From: Leadbetterella sp040829825
Lineage (GTDB): Bacteria; Bacteroidota; Bacteroidia; Cytophagales; Spirosomataceae
Strand: one strand, 5' to 3'
NCBI RefSeq assembly: GCF_040829825.1
Contig: NZ_JBFOLH010000016.1
DNA length: 64,000 nucleotides
Below are positions 16,826 to 24,540 of the stretch, one piece after another. The notes beneath the pieces are model-generated. The model was not told the DNA's origin and did not search any database. It saw only the letters and a list, made by a program, of their open reading frames with translations. A program made the position numbers and the translations under genes. Each line of letters begins with the position of its first letter. Position 1 is the stretch's first letter.

Positions 16826-17431
16826 ATGGACAAAAACAAAGTTAACGAAAGTGAGCTTATATCTGCTTATATCAGAGGAGATGAGAATGCTTTCACTATT
16901 CTTGTTAATCGATACAAATCTAAAGTTTACACTACCATTTATCTTGTGGTAAAAGACAGCTACGTAGCTGAAGATCTTACCCAGGACACCTTCATAAAAG
17001 CCATTAAAACGCTCAAGGAAGGGAGGTACAATGAAGAAGGTAAATTTTTGCCGTGGATACTCAGAATAGCTCACAATCTTGCCATTGACTATTTTCGAAG
17101 AGCAAAACGTTATCCAAACGTAGTATTTGAGGATGGTAGCAGTGTTTTTAACTCGCTGAATTTTGCAGAAGATTCCATTGAGTCTGCTCAGATAAAAAAA
17201 GAGTCTCATGAACATCTCAGAAGCCTGATCAAAAAGCTGCCCCAGCAGCAACGCGAGGTATTGGTGATGCGGCACTACGAAGACCTGAGTTTCCAGGAAA
17301 TCGCCGAAGCCACCGGAGTGAGTATCAATACTGCCTTAGGACGTATGCGTTATGCTCTTATCAATCTGCGAAAATTGATGAGTAAAACAAAATATGCCTA
17401 TGACACAAACCTTTACATCGACTCAGAATGA
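16826..17431 (+). CDS. ECF-type RNA polymerase sigma factor
   Basis: The 201-residue protein has sigma region 2 at about residues 20-90 (AEDLTQDTFIKAIKTL, then FLPWILRIAHNLAIDYFRR) and region 4 at about 135-190 (LPQQQREVLVMRHYEDLSFQEIAEATGVSINTALGRMRYAL). It is a typical group IV sigma factor. A small downstream gene overlaps its 3' end and may encode its regulator. The gene is more AT-rich than its neighbours. Confidence 0.9.
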   Translation: MDKNKVNESELISAYIRGDENAFTILVNRYKSKVYTTIYLVVKDSYVAEDLTQDTFIKAIKTLKEGRYNEEGKFLPWILRIAHNLAIDYFRRAKRYPNVVFEDGSSVFNSLNFAEDSIESAQIKKESHEHLRSLIKKLPQQQREVLVMRHYEDLSFQEIAEATGVSINTALGRMRYALINLRKLMSKTKYAYDTNLYIDSE

Positions 17432-17636
17432 GATAATACGTTATGTTTACAACGAAACCTCCCCTTCTGAAAATCTTCTGATCGAAGAATGGATAGCCGG
17501 TGATACCGAAAACCTGGATTTCTACCTCGACTGCCTCCAGTTAAAGGAAGAAATGGATCAGATAGAGCTTGTCCCGAAAGACATCACATTAGAGCGGATA
17601 TTTGATTATTCGAGAAATTATAAGCCTGCTGTTTAA
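17394..17636 (+). CDS. Small acidic protein paired with the ECF sigma factor
   Basis: An 80-residue (or 78-residue, from the second ATG at 17400) cytosolic acidic protein overlaps the sigma gene by about 35 bases. It has no membrane segment and no zinc-binding motif. Leucine/isoleucine-rich helices (LLIEEWIAGDTENLDFYLDCLQLKEEMDQ) resemble the short N-terminal part of Bacteroidota anti-sigma factors. A role as sigma-factor regulator is inferred from position and size only. Confidence 0.6.
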   Translation: MPMTQTFTSTQNEIIRYVYNETSPSENLLIEEWIAGDTENLDFYLDCLQLKEEMDQIELVPKDITLERIFDYSRNYKPAV

Positions 17637-17650
17637 GCAGGCTTTTTTCT
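17622..17650 (+). terminator. Rho-independent terminator after the sigma operon
   Basis: The arms AAGCCTGCT and AGCAGGCTT form a 9-bp perfect stem with loop GTTTA, followed by a T tract. It begins inside the last codons of the small gene. Confidence 0.85.
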
Positions 17651-17959
17651 TTACATCAGTCCCAGCAGCTTTGCATATTTCATCATGGCGCCGGGGTTTG
17701 ATATTTTCAGCTTACCTGTCATCATGGCCATCATGGGGTTGGTATTGCCCTGAATGATCGACAACAGGTCGTCTTCCTTCACCGTGATGTTTACTTCCGG
17801 GTCATCTGCCGGCCCCTCTCCCGTCTCAATCTGCTGATCTTTTACCGTCACATGCATCTGCCGGCCCTTCAGGTCAAAATTGATCCGGGTATCTATTCCT
17901 GCCAGATCTTCCGGCTTTACTTTCCGGCTCAGCGAATCAAAATAGTCGTTAAGTGTCAT
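17651..17959 (-). CDS. SCP2 sterol-binding-domain protein
   Basis: The 102-residue protein consists of a single SCP2-like lipid-binding domain, with the pattern INFDLKGRQMHVTVKDQQ, then PEVNITVKEDDLLSIIQGNTNPMMAMMTGKLKISNPGAMMKYAKLLGLM. Stand-alone SCP2 domains bind hydrophobic ligands such as acyl chains in the cytosol. Its biological ligand here is unknown. It ends next to the terminator of the convergent sigma operon. Confidence 0.8.
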   Translation of the reverse strand: MTLNDYFDSLSRKVKPEDLAGIDTRINFDLKGRQMHVTVKDQQIETGEGPADDPEVNITVKEDDLLSIIQGNTNPMMAMMTGKLKISNPGAMMKYAKLLGLM

Positions 17960-18141
17960 GTTTATTGTTAAATATTATGCAAGCATACCGTTTTTAATCC
18001 GGATCTGCAAATACGGCCAATACTTTTCCATCCGGGCCCGCCCAAAATACTTTCGGGCACAAATTTCCCGAAACCTTTAATTTAAGGCCTAAACAGGCAA
18101 AATAAGCAGACATAATTGTCTTTTTATAATAAAAAATACCC

Positions 18142-18149
18142 TACTTTTG
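18142..18149 (+). promoter_or_regulatory. TAnnTTTG box of the second sigma operon
   Basis: TACTTTTG lies 71 bp before the TTG start codon. A TTG occurs 23 bp upstream of the box, slightly longer than the usual spacing. This is a housekeeping-type promoter for the sigma/mechanosensitive operon. Confidence 0.5.
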
Positions 18150-18220
18150 TAGCTAATTTAACCGTTGAAAATTAAAAAAATGTTCCGGTTTTGTTACTTT
18201 TTCCCTAAACACCGTCAAAA

Positions 18221-18826
18221 TTGAAATTCTCAAAATATAGCACCCATAAAGATGAGGAGCTCGTGGCTCTTTATGTTACCAGCCAGAGAAACGAGTATTT
18301 TGAAGAAATTTACGAAAGGTACGTTAATAAAGTTTACCGTAAATGCTATTCATTTGTTTATAACCAGGAAAAGGCAGAAGATCTGACGCATGACATCTTC
18401 CTGAAGCTGATTGTGAAGATCGGAAGTTTTAAGGAAACGTCAAAATTTTCTACCTGGCTGTATTCCATAACCTATAACTACTGTATGGACCAGATAAGAA
18501 CAGGGAAACGGAAAACAGAAGTAGCATTGTACGATAATATGGAGATCAGCGATGAAGATGACGGCGATCAGCTGGATTTTCATGGCAATGAGATTTCGAA
18601 AAGCATGAAGCAGATGGCGGCAGACGAACGCGCCATTTTGCAGATGAAGTACCAGGAAGATTTTAGTATCCGGGAAATTGCCGAAACGCTTAAGATTACG
18701 GAAAGTGCCGTTAAGATGAGGCTGATGAGAAGCAAAGAGAAGCTAAAGAAGATCTATCTGGAAAACATAGCTGTCTTTGTGCTGATTATAATGAAGATAC
18801 TAAGTCTGTTTGAAAATGATAGATGA
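18221..18826 (+). CDS. ECF-type sigma factor leading a mechanosensitive-channel operon
   Basis: The 201-residue sigma factor has region 2 (AEDLTHDIFLKLIVKIGSF, FSTWLYSITYNYCMDQIR) and region 4 (ADERAILQMKYQEDFSIREIAETLKITESAVKMRLMRSKEKLKK). The start codon appears to be TTG at 18221, because no ATG or GTG exists in frame before the conserved region. A hydrophobic C-terminal stretch (IAVFVLIIMKILSLF) is unusual for a cytosolic sigma factor and could tether it or be a degenerate tail. It heads a run of five genes ending with mscL. Confidence 0.85.
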   Translation: MKFSKYSTHKDEELVALYVTSQRNEYFEEIYERYVNKVYRKCYSFVYNQEKAEDLTHDIFLKLIVKIGSFKETSKFSTWLYSITYNYCMDQIRTGKRKTEVALYDNMEISDEDDGDQLDFHGNEISKSMKQMAADERAILQMKYQEDFSIREIAETLKITESAVKMRLMRSKEKLKKIYLENIAVFVLIIMKILSLFENDR

Positions 18827-19013
18827 AAAAGATCAGTACGATGAAGAGCAACTAAACGCCTCACCACATCTTAAAAAACTTCTGTTGTCGGAAGTAGACC
18901 TCATCCGCGACGCTTTGTCGATTCTCGGGGTTTTTACCGATGCCAGTCTGAAAACCGGCCTGAAACTTCTGGAAGACGTTGAGAACGATATACCATTAAA
19001 AAACCATGAATGA
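18816..19013 (+). CDS. Small protein between sigma factor and MscS-type channel
   Basis: The 65-residue acidic protein starts at ATG 18816, overlapping the sigma gene by 11 bases, and overlaps the next gene by 8 bases. A longer frame from a TTG at 18810 is possible. It has no membrane segment. Its size and place parallel the small gene at 17394, so it may be the cognate sigma regulator; no family is recognised. Confidence 0.6.
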   Translation: MIDEKDQYDEEQLNASPHLKKLLLSEVDLIRDALSILGVFTDASLKTGLKLLEDVENDIPLKNHE

Positions 19014-19842
19014 GTTTCCTGATATTAAGCAAATTCTGATTAATACTTTCTCGAAGTTAATCGAGCAGTCGAGTACTTTTATCTCCAACCTGATCAGCGC
19101 CGTGCTGATCATGTCCATCGGTTGGGCCATTGCCAAAATAACCTCATTCATCTTCGGGTCTTTCCTGTCGAGAGTAGGCGTGGACAAGCTGGGCGAAAAA
19201 ATCCAGAACATGGAAATGCTGAGGAAATACCAGCTTGACTTCAAGTTGAGCAAGGTATTGTCGGTCATTCTCTACATCCTGATCATGCTCTTCCTGTCGG
19301 TGTCTGCCGCTGACACCCTGGGCGTTCCGGCCATTTCCAACATGTTCATGATGCTGGTTGACTTCATTCCGAAGCTCGGCGTGGCCATCATGATGACCCT
19401 CCTCGGGCTTTTCGTGTCTGACCTGGCCCGGAAATTTGTAGAAACCCTCTGCAAATCGTTCCGGATTTCTTCGGGCAAGCTCATCAGTATGGGCGTCTTC
19501 TTCTTCCTGAGCTTTATTTCCGTGATCCTGGCCCTGGGTCAGGCCGGTATCAACACCAAGCTGCTGGAAAGCAGCTTCAATATCCTCGTGGCGGGCCTGG
19601 TGCTGGCTTTCTCCATCGGCTACGGCATTGCGTCGAAAGAAATCCTGGTGAACATCCTCAGCTCCATTTATTCCCGTAAAAACTTCCGGGAAGGCGACCT
19701 CGTGGAGATCCTGGGTGTAAAAGGCACCATTCTCCGCATGGATAACACCACCGTGGTATTGAACTCCGAGGGCGCTGAAGTATCTTTCCCATTACGGGTT
19801 CTGCAGACTGAAAAAATAACGCTGTTCCATAAAAATCAATAA
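19006..19842 (+). CDS. Mechanosensitive channel of the MscS/conserved TM-helix type
   Basis: The 278-residue inner-membrane protein has four to five hydrophobic helices (about residues 20-45, 80-105, 115-140, 160-180 and 190-215). The last, FNILVAGLVLAFSIGYGIASKEILVNILS, is the pore-like helix. An MscS beta-domain follows (FREGDLVEILGVKGTILRMDNTTVVLNSEGAEVSFPLRVL). Such channels release solutes on membrane tension after osmotic downshock. Its co-operon genes include mscL, which supports an osmotic role. Confidence 0.85.
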   Translation: MNEFPDIKQILINTFSKLIEQSSTFISNLISAVLIMSIGWAIAKITSFIFGSFLSRVGVDKLGEKIQNMEMLRKYQLDFKLSKVLSVILYILIMLFLSVSAADTLGVPAISNMFMMLVDFIPKLGVAIMMTLLGLFVSDLARKFVETLCKSFRISSGKLISMGVFFFLSFISVILALGQAGINTKLLESSFNILVAGLVLAFSIGYGIASKEILVNILSSIYSRKNFREGDLVEILGVKGTILRMDNTTVVLNSEGAEVSFPLRVLQTEKITLFHKNQ

Positions 19843-19852
19843 TTCCAAGCTT

Positions 19853-20875
19853 ATGAAAAGAATAACACTACTTCTGTTTTCCCTGTGCCTGGCCGGCTAT
19901 AGCTATGCCCAGGAAGTTCCCAAAGCAGACGATGCACAAAAAAAAGTAGGCGATGCCATGTCTTCCAAAGACCTCAAGGGAGAGTTCAAGGAAGGCTGGA
20001 ATAAAGCCTCAAGCTTCGGCACCACCCTGAACATGACCGGCTTCAGCCAGAGCTGGAAACAGGTAAACACCGGCGTGGTAGGAAACACCAACCTTCATTT
20101 TATACTGAAGCACCAGAATGCGCTGGTTAAAGGCAAAAATATCTGGATCAACGACTTTGAAGGCCAGCTGGGTTTCCAGAGCAGCGGCAAAAACCCGACG
20201 ACCAACAAGCGGGAATTTAACCGGAACATCGATAAGCTCTTCCTGAACTCGCAATACGGAAGAAAAATATCCGATAAGATATCGGCCTTTGCCGAAGGGA
20301 ACTTCATCTCCCAGTTCCTGGCGGTGAAAGACGACGAAAGCGAAACCAAAAGAAACATCGCCTCCGCCTTCATGACTCCCGGCTACCTGACCATTTCTAC
20401 GGGTATTGAATACCGCCCTGCCGATTATTTTACCGTTAAGCTGGCACCCATTGCCAACAAATGGACTTTCGTCAGCAATAAAAATGTAATTTACGACACA
20501 GAGACCGGTCATGCCTATGGGGTGAATATAGCCGAAGGGAAAAAATCCCTGTCGGAATTCGGTTCCCAGCTTACCCTGGGCTTCAACAAAGAAGTGGTGA
20601 AAAACGTTAACCTGGGTTTCCGGTATAACTTCTTCAAAGCCTGGAAAGATACCGAAGGAAACAAGAACAAGCCGCTTGACCACCGTTTAGACCTCCTGGC
20701 TACGGCCAAGATCAACAAGTACCTGAACGTGAATTTTACCTACATCGGTATACTGGATAAAGATGTATTTGACCATAAAGCGTATAACAATACCACTCCG
20801 AAGCCTACTGATCCCGTAAAATCCAGCTGGCAAAGCGCAAGCGGTTTCGGAATAGGTTTCCTGGCAAGTTTTTAA
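19853..20875 (+). CDS. DUF3078-family outer-membrane protein
   Basis: The 340-residue product has a signal peptide ending SYAQ. The mature part reads as an outer-membrane barrel typical of DUF3078 proteins of Bacteroidota, with WNKASSFGTTLNMTGFSQSWKQ near the N-terminus and a final GFGIGFLASF strand. The function of the family is unknown. It lies 10 bp after the MscS-type gene and 17 bp before mscL, so it belongs to the same transcript. Confidence 0.75.
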   Translation: MKRITLLLFSLCLAGYSYAQEVPKADDAQKKVGDAMSSKDLKGEFKEGWNKASSFGTTLNMTGFSQSWKQVNTGVVGNTNLHFILKHQNALVKGKNIWINDFEGQLGFQSSGKNPTTNKREFNRNIDKLFLNSQYGRKISDKISAFAEGNFISQFLAVKDDESETKRNIASAFMTPGYLTISTGIEYRPADYFTVKLAPIANKWTFVSNKNVIYDTETGHAYGVNIAEGKKSLSEFGSQLTLGFNKEVVKNVNLGFRYNFFKAWKDTEGNKNKPLDHRLDLLATAKINKYLNVNFTYIGILDKDVFDHKAYNNTTPKPTDPVKSSWQSASGFGIGFLASF

Positions 20876-20892
20876 CCTAAACCCGTAAAGCT

Positions 20893-21294
20893 ATGTTCAA
20901 AGAGTTCAAAGAATTTATTATGACCGGCAACGTCATTGACCTTGCCGTAGCCGTGATCCTGGGTGCCGCCACCGGCGGAGTAGTCAATGGTTTCGTAGAA
21001 GACATCGCCATGCCTGTTGTGGGCTTTTTTACCGGCGGTGCCGACTTCTCCAACCTCAAATATGTGCTTACCCCAGCAGCTATGGGTGCTGACGGCGTAG
21101 CCATCCCTGAAAATGCCATCCGTTACGGTGCCTGGATCAATACCATTATTAACCTGGTGACCGTGGGTTTTGTGCTGTTCCTCATTGTGAGAGCCTACAA
21201 TAAAGTAAGGAAACCTGCAGCTCCCGAAGCACCGGCAGGCCCTACTGAAGTGGAGCTCCTCACCGAGATCAGAGACGCGCTGAACAGGAGTTGA
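20893..21294 (+). CDS. mscL: Large-conductance mechanosensitive channel MscL
   Basis: The 133-residue protein opens MFKEFKEFIMTGNVIDLAVAVILGAATGGVVNGFVEDIAMPVVG, the MscL N-terminal helix and TM1 gate. TM2 (INLVTVGFVLFLIVRAYNK) and a C-terminal helical bundle (TEVELLTEIRDALN) follow. It is the tension-gated emergency valve of the inner membrane. Its TGA stop lies inside the first unit of a short ATTGACA-type repeat. Confidence 0.95.
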   Translation: MFKEFKEFIMTGNVIDLAVAVILGAATGGVVNGFVEDIAMPVVGFFTGGADFSNLKYVLTPAAMGADGVAIPENAIRYGAWINTIINLVTVGFVLFLIVRAYNKVRKPAAPEAPAGPTEVELLTEIRDALNRS

Positions 21295-21311
21295 CAATTG
21301 ACGATTGGCTC
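21291..21311. repeat. Short family-D heptad array at the mscL stop codon
   Basis: Three heptads, GTTGACA, ATTGACG and ATTGGCT, run through the mscL stop codon. No inverted partner is seen nearby. Confidence 0.5.
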
Positions 21312-21360
21312 AGGTACCGCTCTCGGAAAGCATCCATCGGAAATTAGATCATCGTGTACA

Positions 21361-21396
21361 AAAAAGGGGAAAGTCGGAAGAATTTCCCCTTTTTTC
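21361..21396 (+). terminator. Rho-independent terminator after mscL
   Basis: AAAAAGGGGAAA and TTTCCCCTTTTT form a 12-bp stem with a loop of about 10 bases, followed by T residues. It separates the mechanosensitive operon from ftsW. Confidence 0.85.
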
Positions 21397-21451
21397 ATTT
21401 TGGCCGCAAATATTAATTCTCACTTTGTTTTTTATGTGCTTTCAAAAATTA

Positions 21452-21459
21452 TAAATTTG
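21452..21459 (+). promoter_or_regulatory. TAnnTTTG box of the ftsW operon
   Basis: TAAATTTG lies 50 bp before the ftsW ATG and after the mscL terminator. A TTG lies 24 bp upstream, longer than the usual spacing. Confidence 0.45.
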
Positions 21460-21509
21460 TTGAGTAATCATCTCCTGATGATTCGTGCTTTCCTAAACGA
21501 TCCGTATTT

Positions 21510-22682
21510 ATGACTGAAAAACTAAAAAACCATCTGCAGGGTGACAAGCAGATCTGGTGGATATTAGGGCTCCTGTCCCTCATCAGCGTGGTAACGGTAT
21601 ACAGCAGCATCAGCAGCCTGGCCTACCGCCAGGCGGGCGGTAATACGGAAGCGGTTATTTTCCGGCATTTTCTTTTCCTGGTCATCGGTATCGTGGTTAC
21701 CTACTTTGTACATAAGATTGATATATCGCGCTATGCCCATATTGCCAAGATATTGCTTTATATTTCCCCTTTTCTGCTGTTGTATACCCTGATGTTCGGG
21801 GTAAGCATCGGCAATGCCCGGCGCTGGATCAACGTCATGGGGCTTTCTTTCCAGACCGCAGACTTCGTTAAGCTGGTGCTGATCGTGAACCTGGCCGCCA
21901 TGCTGGCCAGTAAGATCCATATTGAATACAAGCGGAAAGACCTGCTGGAGATCATCGCCTGGTGCGGGCTGATTGTTTTTCTTATTTCCCTTTCCAGCTT
22001 CTCTTCGGCCATTATCCTGGGCTTTACCTGCTTCATCATCATGTGGATAGGCAAAGTTCCGGGCAGGTACCTGCGGGCGCTGTCGTTCGTTATCCTGGGC
22101 GTGATCTCCTTTGCCCTGATAGCCGGGTTCCTCATCAAGCTGACCACCGGCAAAGAGATCGGGCGGGTATCTACGGTGATTGACCGTACCGAAGGCTTTG
22201 TGGGCCGCGACCTGGACCGTGACGGGTACGTGGGCGGCTACCTCGGCGGGAAAAGCAGCCAGAAAAACTTTGCCCATGTGGCCATTGCCCGGGGGGGCAT
22301 CCTGGGCGTAGGGCCGGGAAACAGCAGCCAGAAAAATGTGCTGCCCGAAGCTTATTCCGACTATATTTACTCTATTGTCATTGAAGAATACGGCCTCATC
22401 GGCGGGGTGGTGGTGCTGGCATTGTATCTCTGGCTGCTGGCCAGGGGCATTTCCAACATTGACTACACCGAACGGGCATTCGGCGGCCTGCTTTGCGTAG
22501 GCCTGACGCTGCTGCTCGTTTTCCAGGCCTTTGCGCACATGGCCATCAACGTGGGGCTCGGGCCTGTAACCGGGCAAACGCTCCCGCTGATCAGCCGCGG
22601 GGGTACCTCCGCCCTGTTCTCCTTCATTGCCATAGGCATTGTTTTAAGTGTCAGTAAACATTCCAAAACCCGGAACGCATGA
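21510..22682 (+). CDS. ftsW: Peptidoglycan glycosyltransferase FtsW
   Basis: The 390-residue SEDS-family protein has about ten membrane segments. It polymerises lipid II glycan strands at the septum together with FtsI. The conserved block NVGLGPVTGQTLPLISRGGTSAL near the C-terminus is the SEDS signature. Neighbouring murG, ftsQ, ftsA and ftsZ make FtsW more likely than the elongation paralogue RodA. An insertion-like stretch (RDLDRDGYVGGYLGGKSSQ) lies in the large periplasmic loop. It overlaps murG by ATGA. Confidence 0.9.
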   Translation: MTEKLKNHLQGDKQIWWILGLLSLISVVTVYSSISSLAYRQAGGNTEAVIFRHFLFLVIGIVVTYFVHKIDISRYAHIAKILLYISPFLLLYTLMFGVSIGNARRWINVMGLSFQTADFVKLVLIVNLAAMLASKIHIEYKRKDLLEIIAWCGLIVFLISLSSFSSAIILGFTCFIIMWIGKVPGRYLRALSFVILGVISFALIAGFLIKLTTGKEIGRVSTVIDRTEGFVGRDLDRDGYVGGYLGGKSSQKNFAHVAIARGGILGVGPGNSSQKNVLPEAYSDYIYSIVIEEYGLIGGVVVLALYLWLLARGISNIDYTERAFGGLLCVGLTLLLVFQAFAHMAINVGLGPVTGQTLPLISRGGTSALFSFIAIGIVLSVSKHSKTRNA

Positions 22683-23767
22683 AAGTAATTATATCCGGAG
22701 GCGGTACCGGCGGACATATCTACCCGGCAGTAGCCATAGCCAATGAGCTGAAACGTCAGCGGCCTGACGCCGGGATCCTCTTTGTGGGGGCCCTCGGGAA
22801 GATGGAAATGGAGAAAGTTCCGCGCGAAGGGTATACCATTGTGGGGCTGCCTGTGGCGGGCTTTAACCGTTCAAACCTCCTGGCAAACGTAACCTTTCCC
22901 TTCAAGCTGTTCAGCAGCCTGCTGAAAGGCTACAAGGTGGTGAAGTCGTTCCGGCCCGATATTGCCGTGGGCGTGGGCGGTTTTGCCAGTGGGCCTACCC
23001 TGCGCATGGCCGGTTTGCTGGGCGTAAAAACCCTTATCCAGGAACAGAACTCCTACGCCGGGGTAACCAACAAAATCCTGGCCCGCAAGGCAGAAAAGGT
23101 GTGTGTGGCTTATCCCGATATGGATCAGTTCTTTGATGCTTCAAAGATTGTATTTACCGGTAACCCCGTACGGAATGATATGCTGCTCTCCGGGATCAGC
23201 TCCGAAGAGGCCAGGAGCCATTTCGGGCTCGATCCGCAGAAACCCGCCCTGCTCATTATTGGCGGCAGCCTCGGAGCCCTGAGCATTAACCGCGCTGTGG
23301 CCGCCGGGCTGGATGCCCTTACAGGGGCCGGGCTGCAGGTGATCTGGCAAACCGGGAAACCCTTCGTTGAAGAAGCCCGGGCGCTTGCCAAAGACAGGCC
23401 GGGCGTTTTTGTATCTGATTTTATCTACGAAATGGATAAGGCCTATGCCGCTGCCCGCCTGGTGGTCTCACGCGCCGGCGCCCTGGCCGTATCCGAGCTT
23501 GCACTGATCGGCAAGGCGTCTATCCTGGTGCCTTTCCCCTATGCGGCAGAAGACCACCAGACCAAAAATGCAGAGAGCCTGAGCCGGAAAAATGCAGCGT
23601 TGCTCATTCCCGACAGCCGGGTAAACGAAGAGCTTGTGCCTGCCGTGACCACCCTCCTGGCCGATCCTGACCGGATAGCCGCCATGGAAAACGCCATTAA
23701 AGCCTTTGCCCGGCCCAAAGCCGCTGAAGATATTGTAAACGAGATCCTTAAACTGGTAGAGAAATGA
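22679..23767 (+). CDS. murG: UDP-GlcNAc:lipid I transferase MurG
   Basis: MurG adds N-acetylglucosamine to lipid I on the inner face of the membrane to make lipid II. The 362 residues include the N-terminal glycine loop GGGTGGHIYPAVAIANEL, a second G loop (GGSLGALSINRAV) and the donor-site region SRAGALAVSELALIGKASILVPFPYAAEDHQ. Both junctions are ATGA overlaps, so translation is coupled with ftsW and the next gene. Confidence 0.95.
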   Translation: MKVIISGGGTGGHIYPAVAIANELKRQRPDAGILFVGALGKMEMEKVPREGYTIVGLPVAGFNRSNLLANVTFPFKLFSSLLKGYKVVKSFRPDIAVGVGGFASGPTLRMAGLLGVKTLIQEQNSYAGVTNKILARKAEKVCVAYPDMDQFFDASKIVFTGNPVRNDMLLSGISSEEARSHFGLDPQKPALLIIGGSLGALSINRAVAAGLDALTGAGLQVIWQTGKPFVEEARALAKDRPGVFVSDFIYEMDKAYAAARLVVSRAGALAVSELALIGKASILVPFPYAAEDHQTKNAESLSRKNAALLIPDSRVNEELVPAVTTLLADPDRIAAMENAIKAFARPKAAEDIVNEILKLVEK

Positions 23768-24540
23768 AACTATTTTTATCGGAAAATACGGTAGATTATA
23801 CTACTTACACGTTCAACTATGCTCTTTATGCCGTAAAAGAATCGCAGGAGGAGTTAAGTGAGCTCTACAACAGGGGCTTCCTTCCCTATACCGGGAATTC
23901 GGCCCTCAGCCACGAGGTCTATTACTTTGCCCGGAGCCTGCGGGTCAACCTGGAAAAATTTGACGATACCTCGGAGAACCGGCGGGTCAGCCGCCTCGTG
24001 GAGCCGCTTGAGATAACCATGAACCTGATTCCCAAACAGGAATTTGACACGGCTAACCCCGAGTTCATGGCCTTTTGCGAAGGCTATATCAATGAGCGGA
24101 TCGGTGAAGACAACATGAGCATGGAACGGTGGAACTACATCCTGAGCCGCGAGACCGGCACCCATCTTTTCGAGTTCCGCCGGGCCGACAAAATTATGGG
24201 TTACGTGCTGGGCGCCGTCAATGACGATATGGTGCATTACTGGTTTGCTTTCTTTGATACGGAATATATGCGGACCCACTCGCTCGGCAAATGGATGATG
24301 TGGAAGGTGATTCGCTGGGCCAAAGAAAACGGCCGCCGGCATGCCTACCTGGGCACCGCCTACAAACCTGCCGCCCTGTACAAGATACGGGACCACAAAG
24401 GGCTGGAATTCTGGGACGGCACCCGCTGGAACGAAGACGTGAAGACCCTGAAAGAATGGTGTCAGACCGATCTTGAGCCGAAAACGGCCGACCGCTTCAA
24501 GAGCATGGAGAATCCCGACGAATACCTGGATACGTTATGA
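23764..24540 (+). CDS. Ate/Bpt-like aminoacyl-tRNA-protein transferase homologue
   Basis: The 258-residue protein resembles arginyl/leucyl-tRNA-protein transferases of the GNAT fold. The N-terminal half ends in a segment like the Ate/Bpt pattern preceding the C-terminal domain (YFARSLRVNLEKFDDTSENRRVSR). The C-terminal half contains YLGTAYKPAALYKIRDHKGLEFWDG, like the YLGYYI...Y+ar++PLE..dG motif. The N-terminal cysteine cluster of typical Ate is absent. It sits by ATGA overlaps between murG and ftsQ, the usual place of murC in this group. Target and donor are unknown. Confidence 0.6.
   Translation: MKLFLSENTVDYTTYTFNYALYAVKESQEELSELYNRGFLPYTGNSALSHEVYYFARSLRVNLEKFDDTSENRRVSRLVEPLEITMNLIPKQEFDTANPEFMAFCEGYINERIGEDNMSMERWNYILSRETGTHLFEFRRADKIMGYVLGAVNDDMVHYWFAFFDTEYMRTHSLGKWMMWKVIRWAKENGRRHAYLGTAYKPAALYKIRDHKGLEFWDGTRWNEDVKTLKEWCQTDLEPKTADRFKSMENPDEYLDTL

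Noticed and set aside
17651..17959. Anti-sigma or regulator role for the SCP2 gene next to the sigma operon
   Set aside because: It is convergent, separated by a terminator, and has a clear lipid-binding domain.
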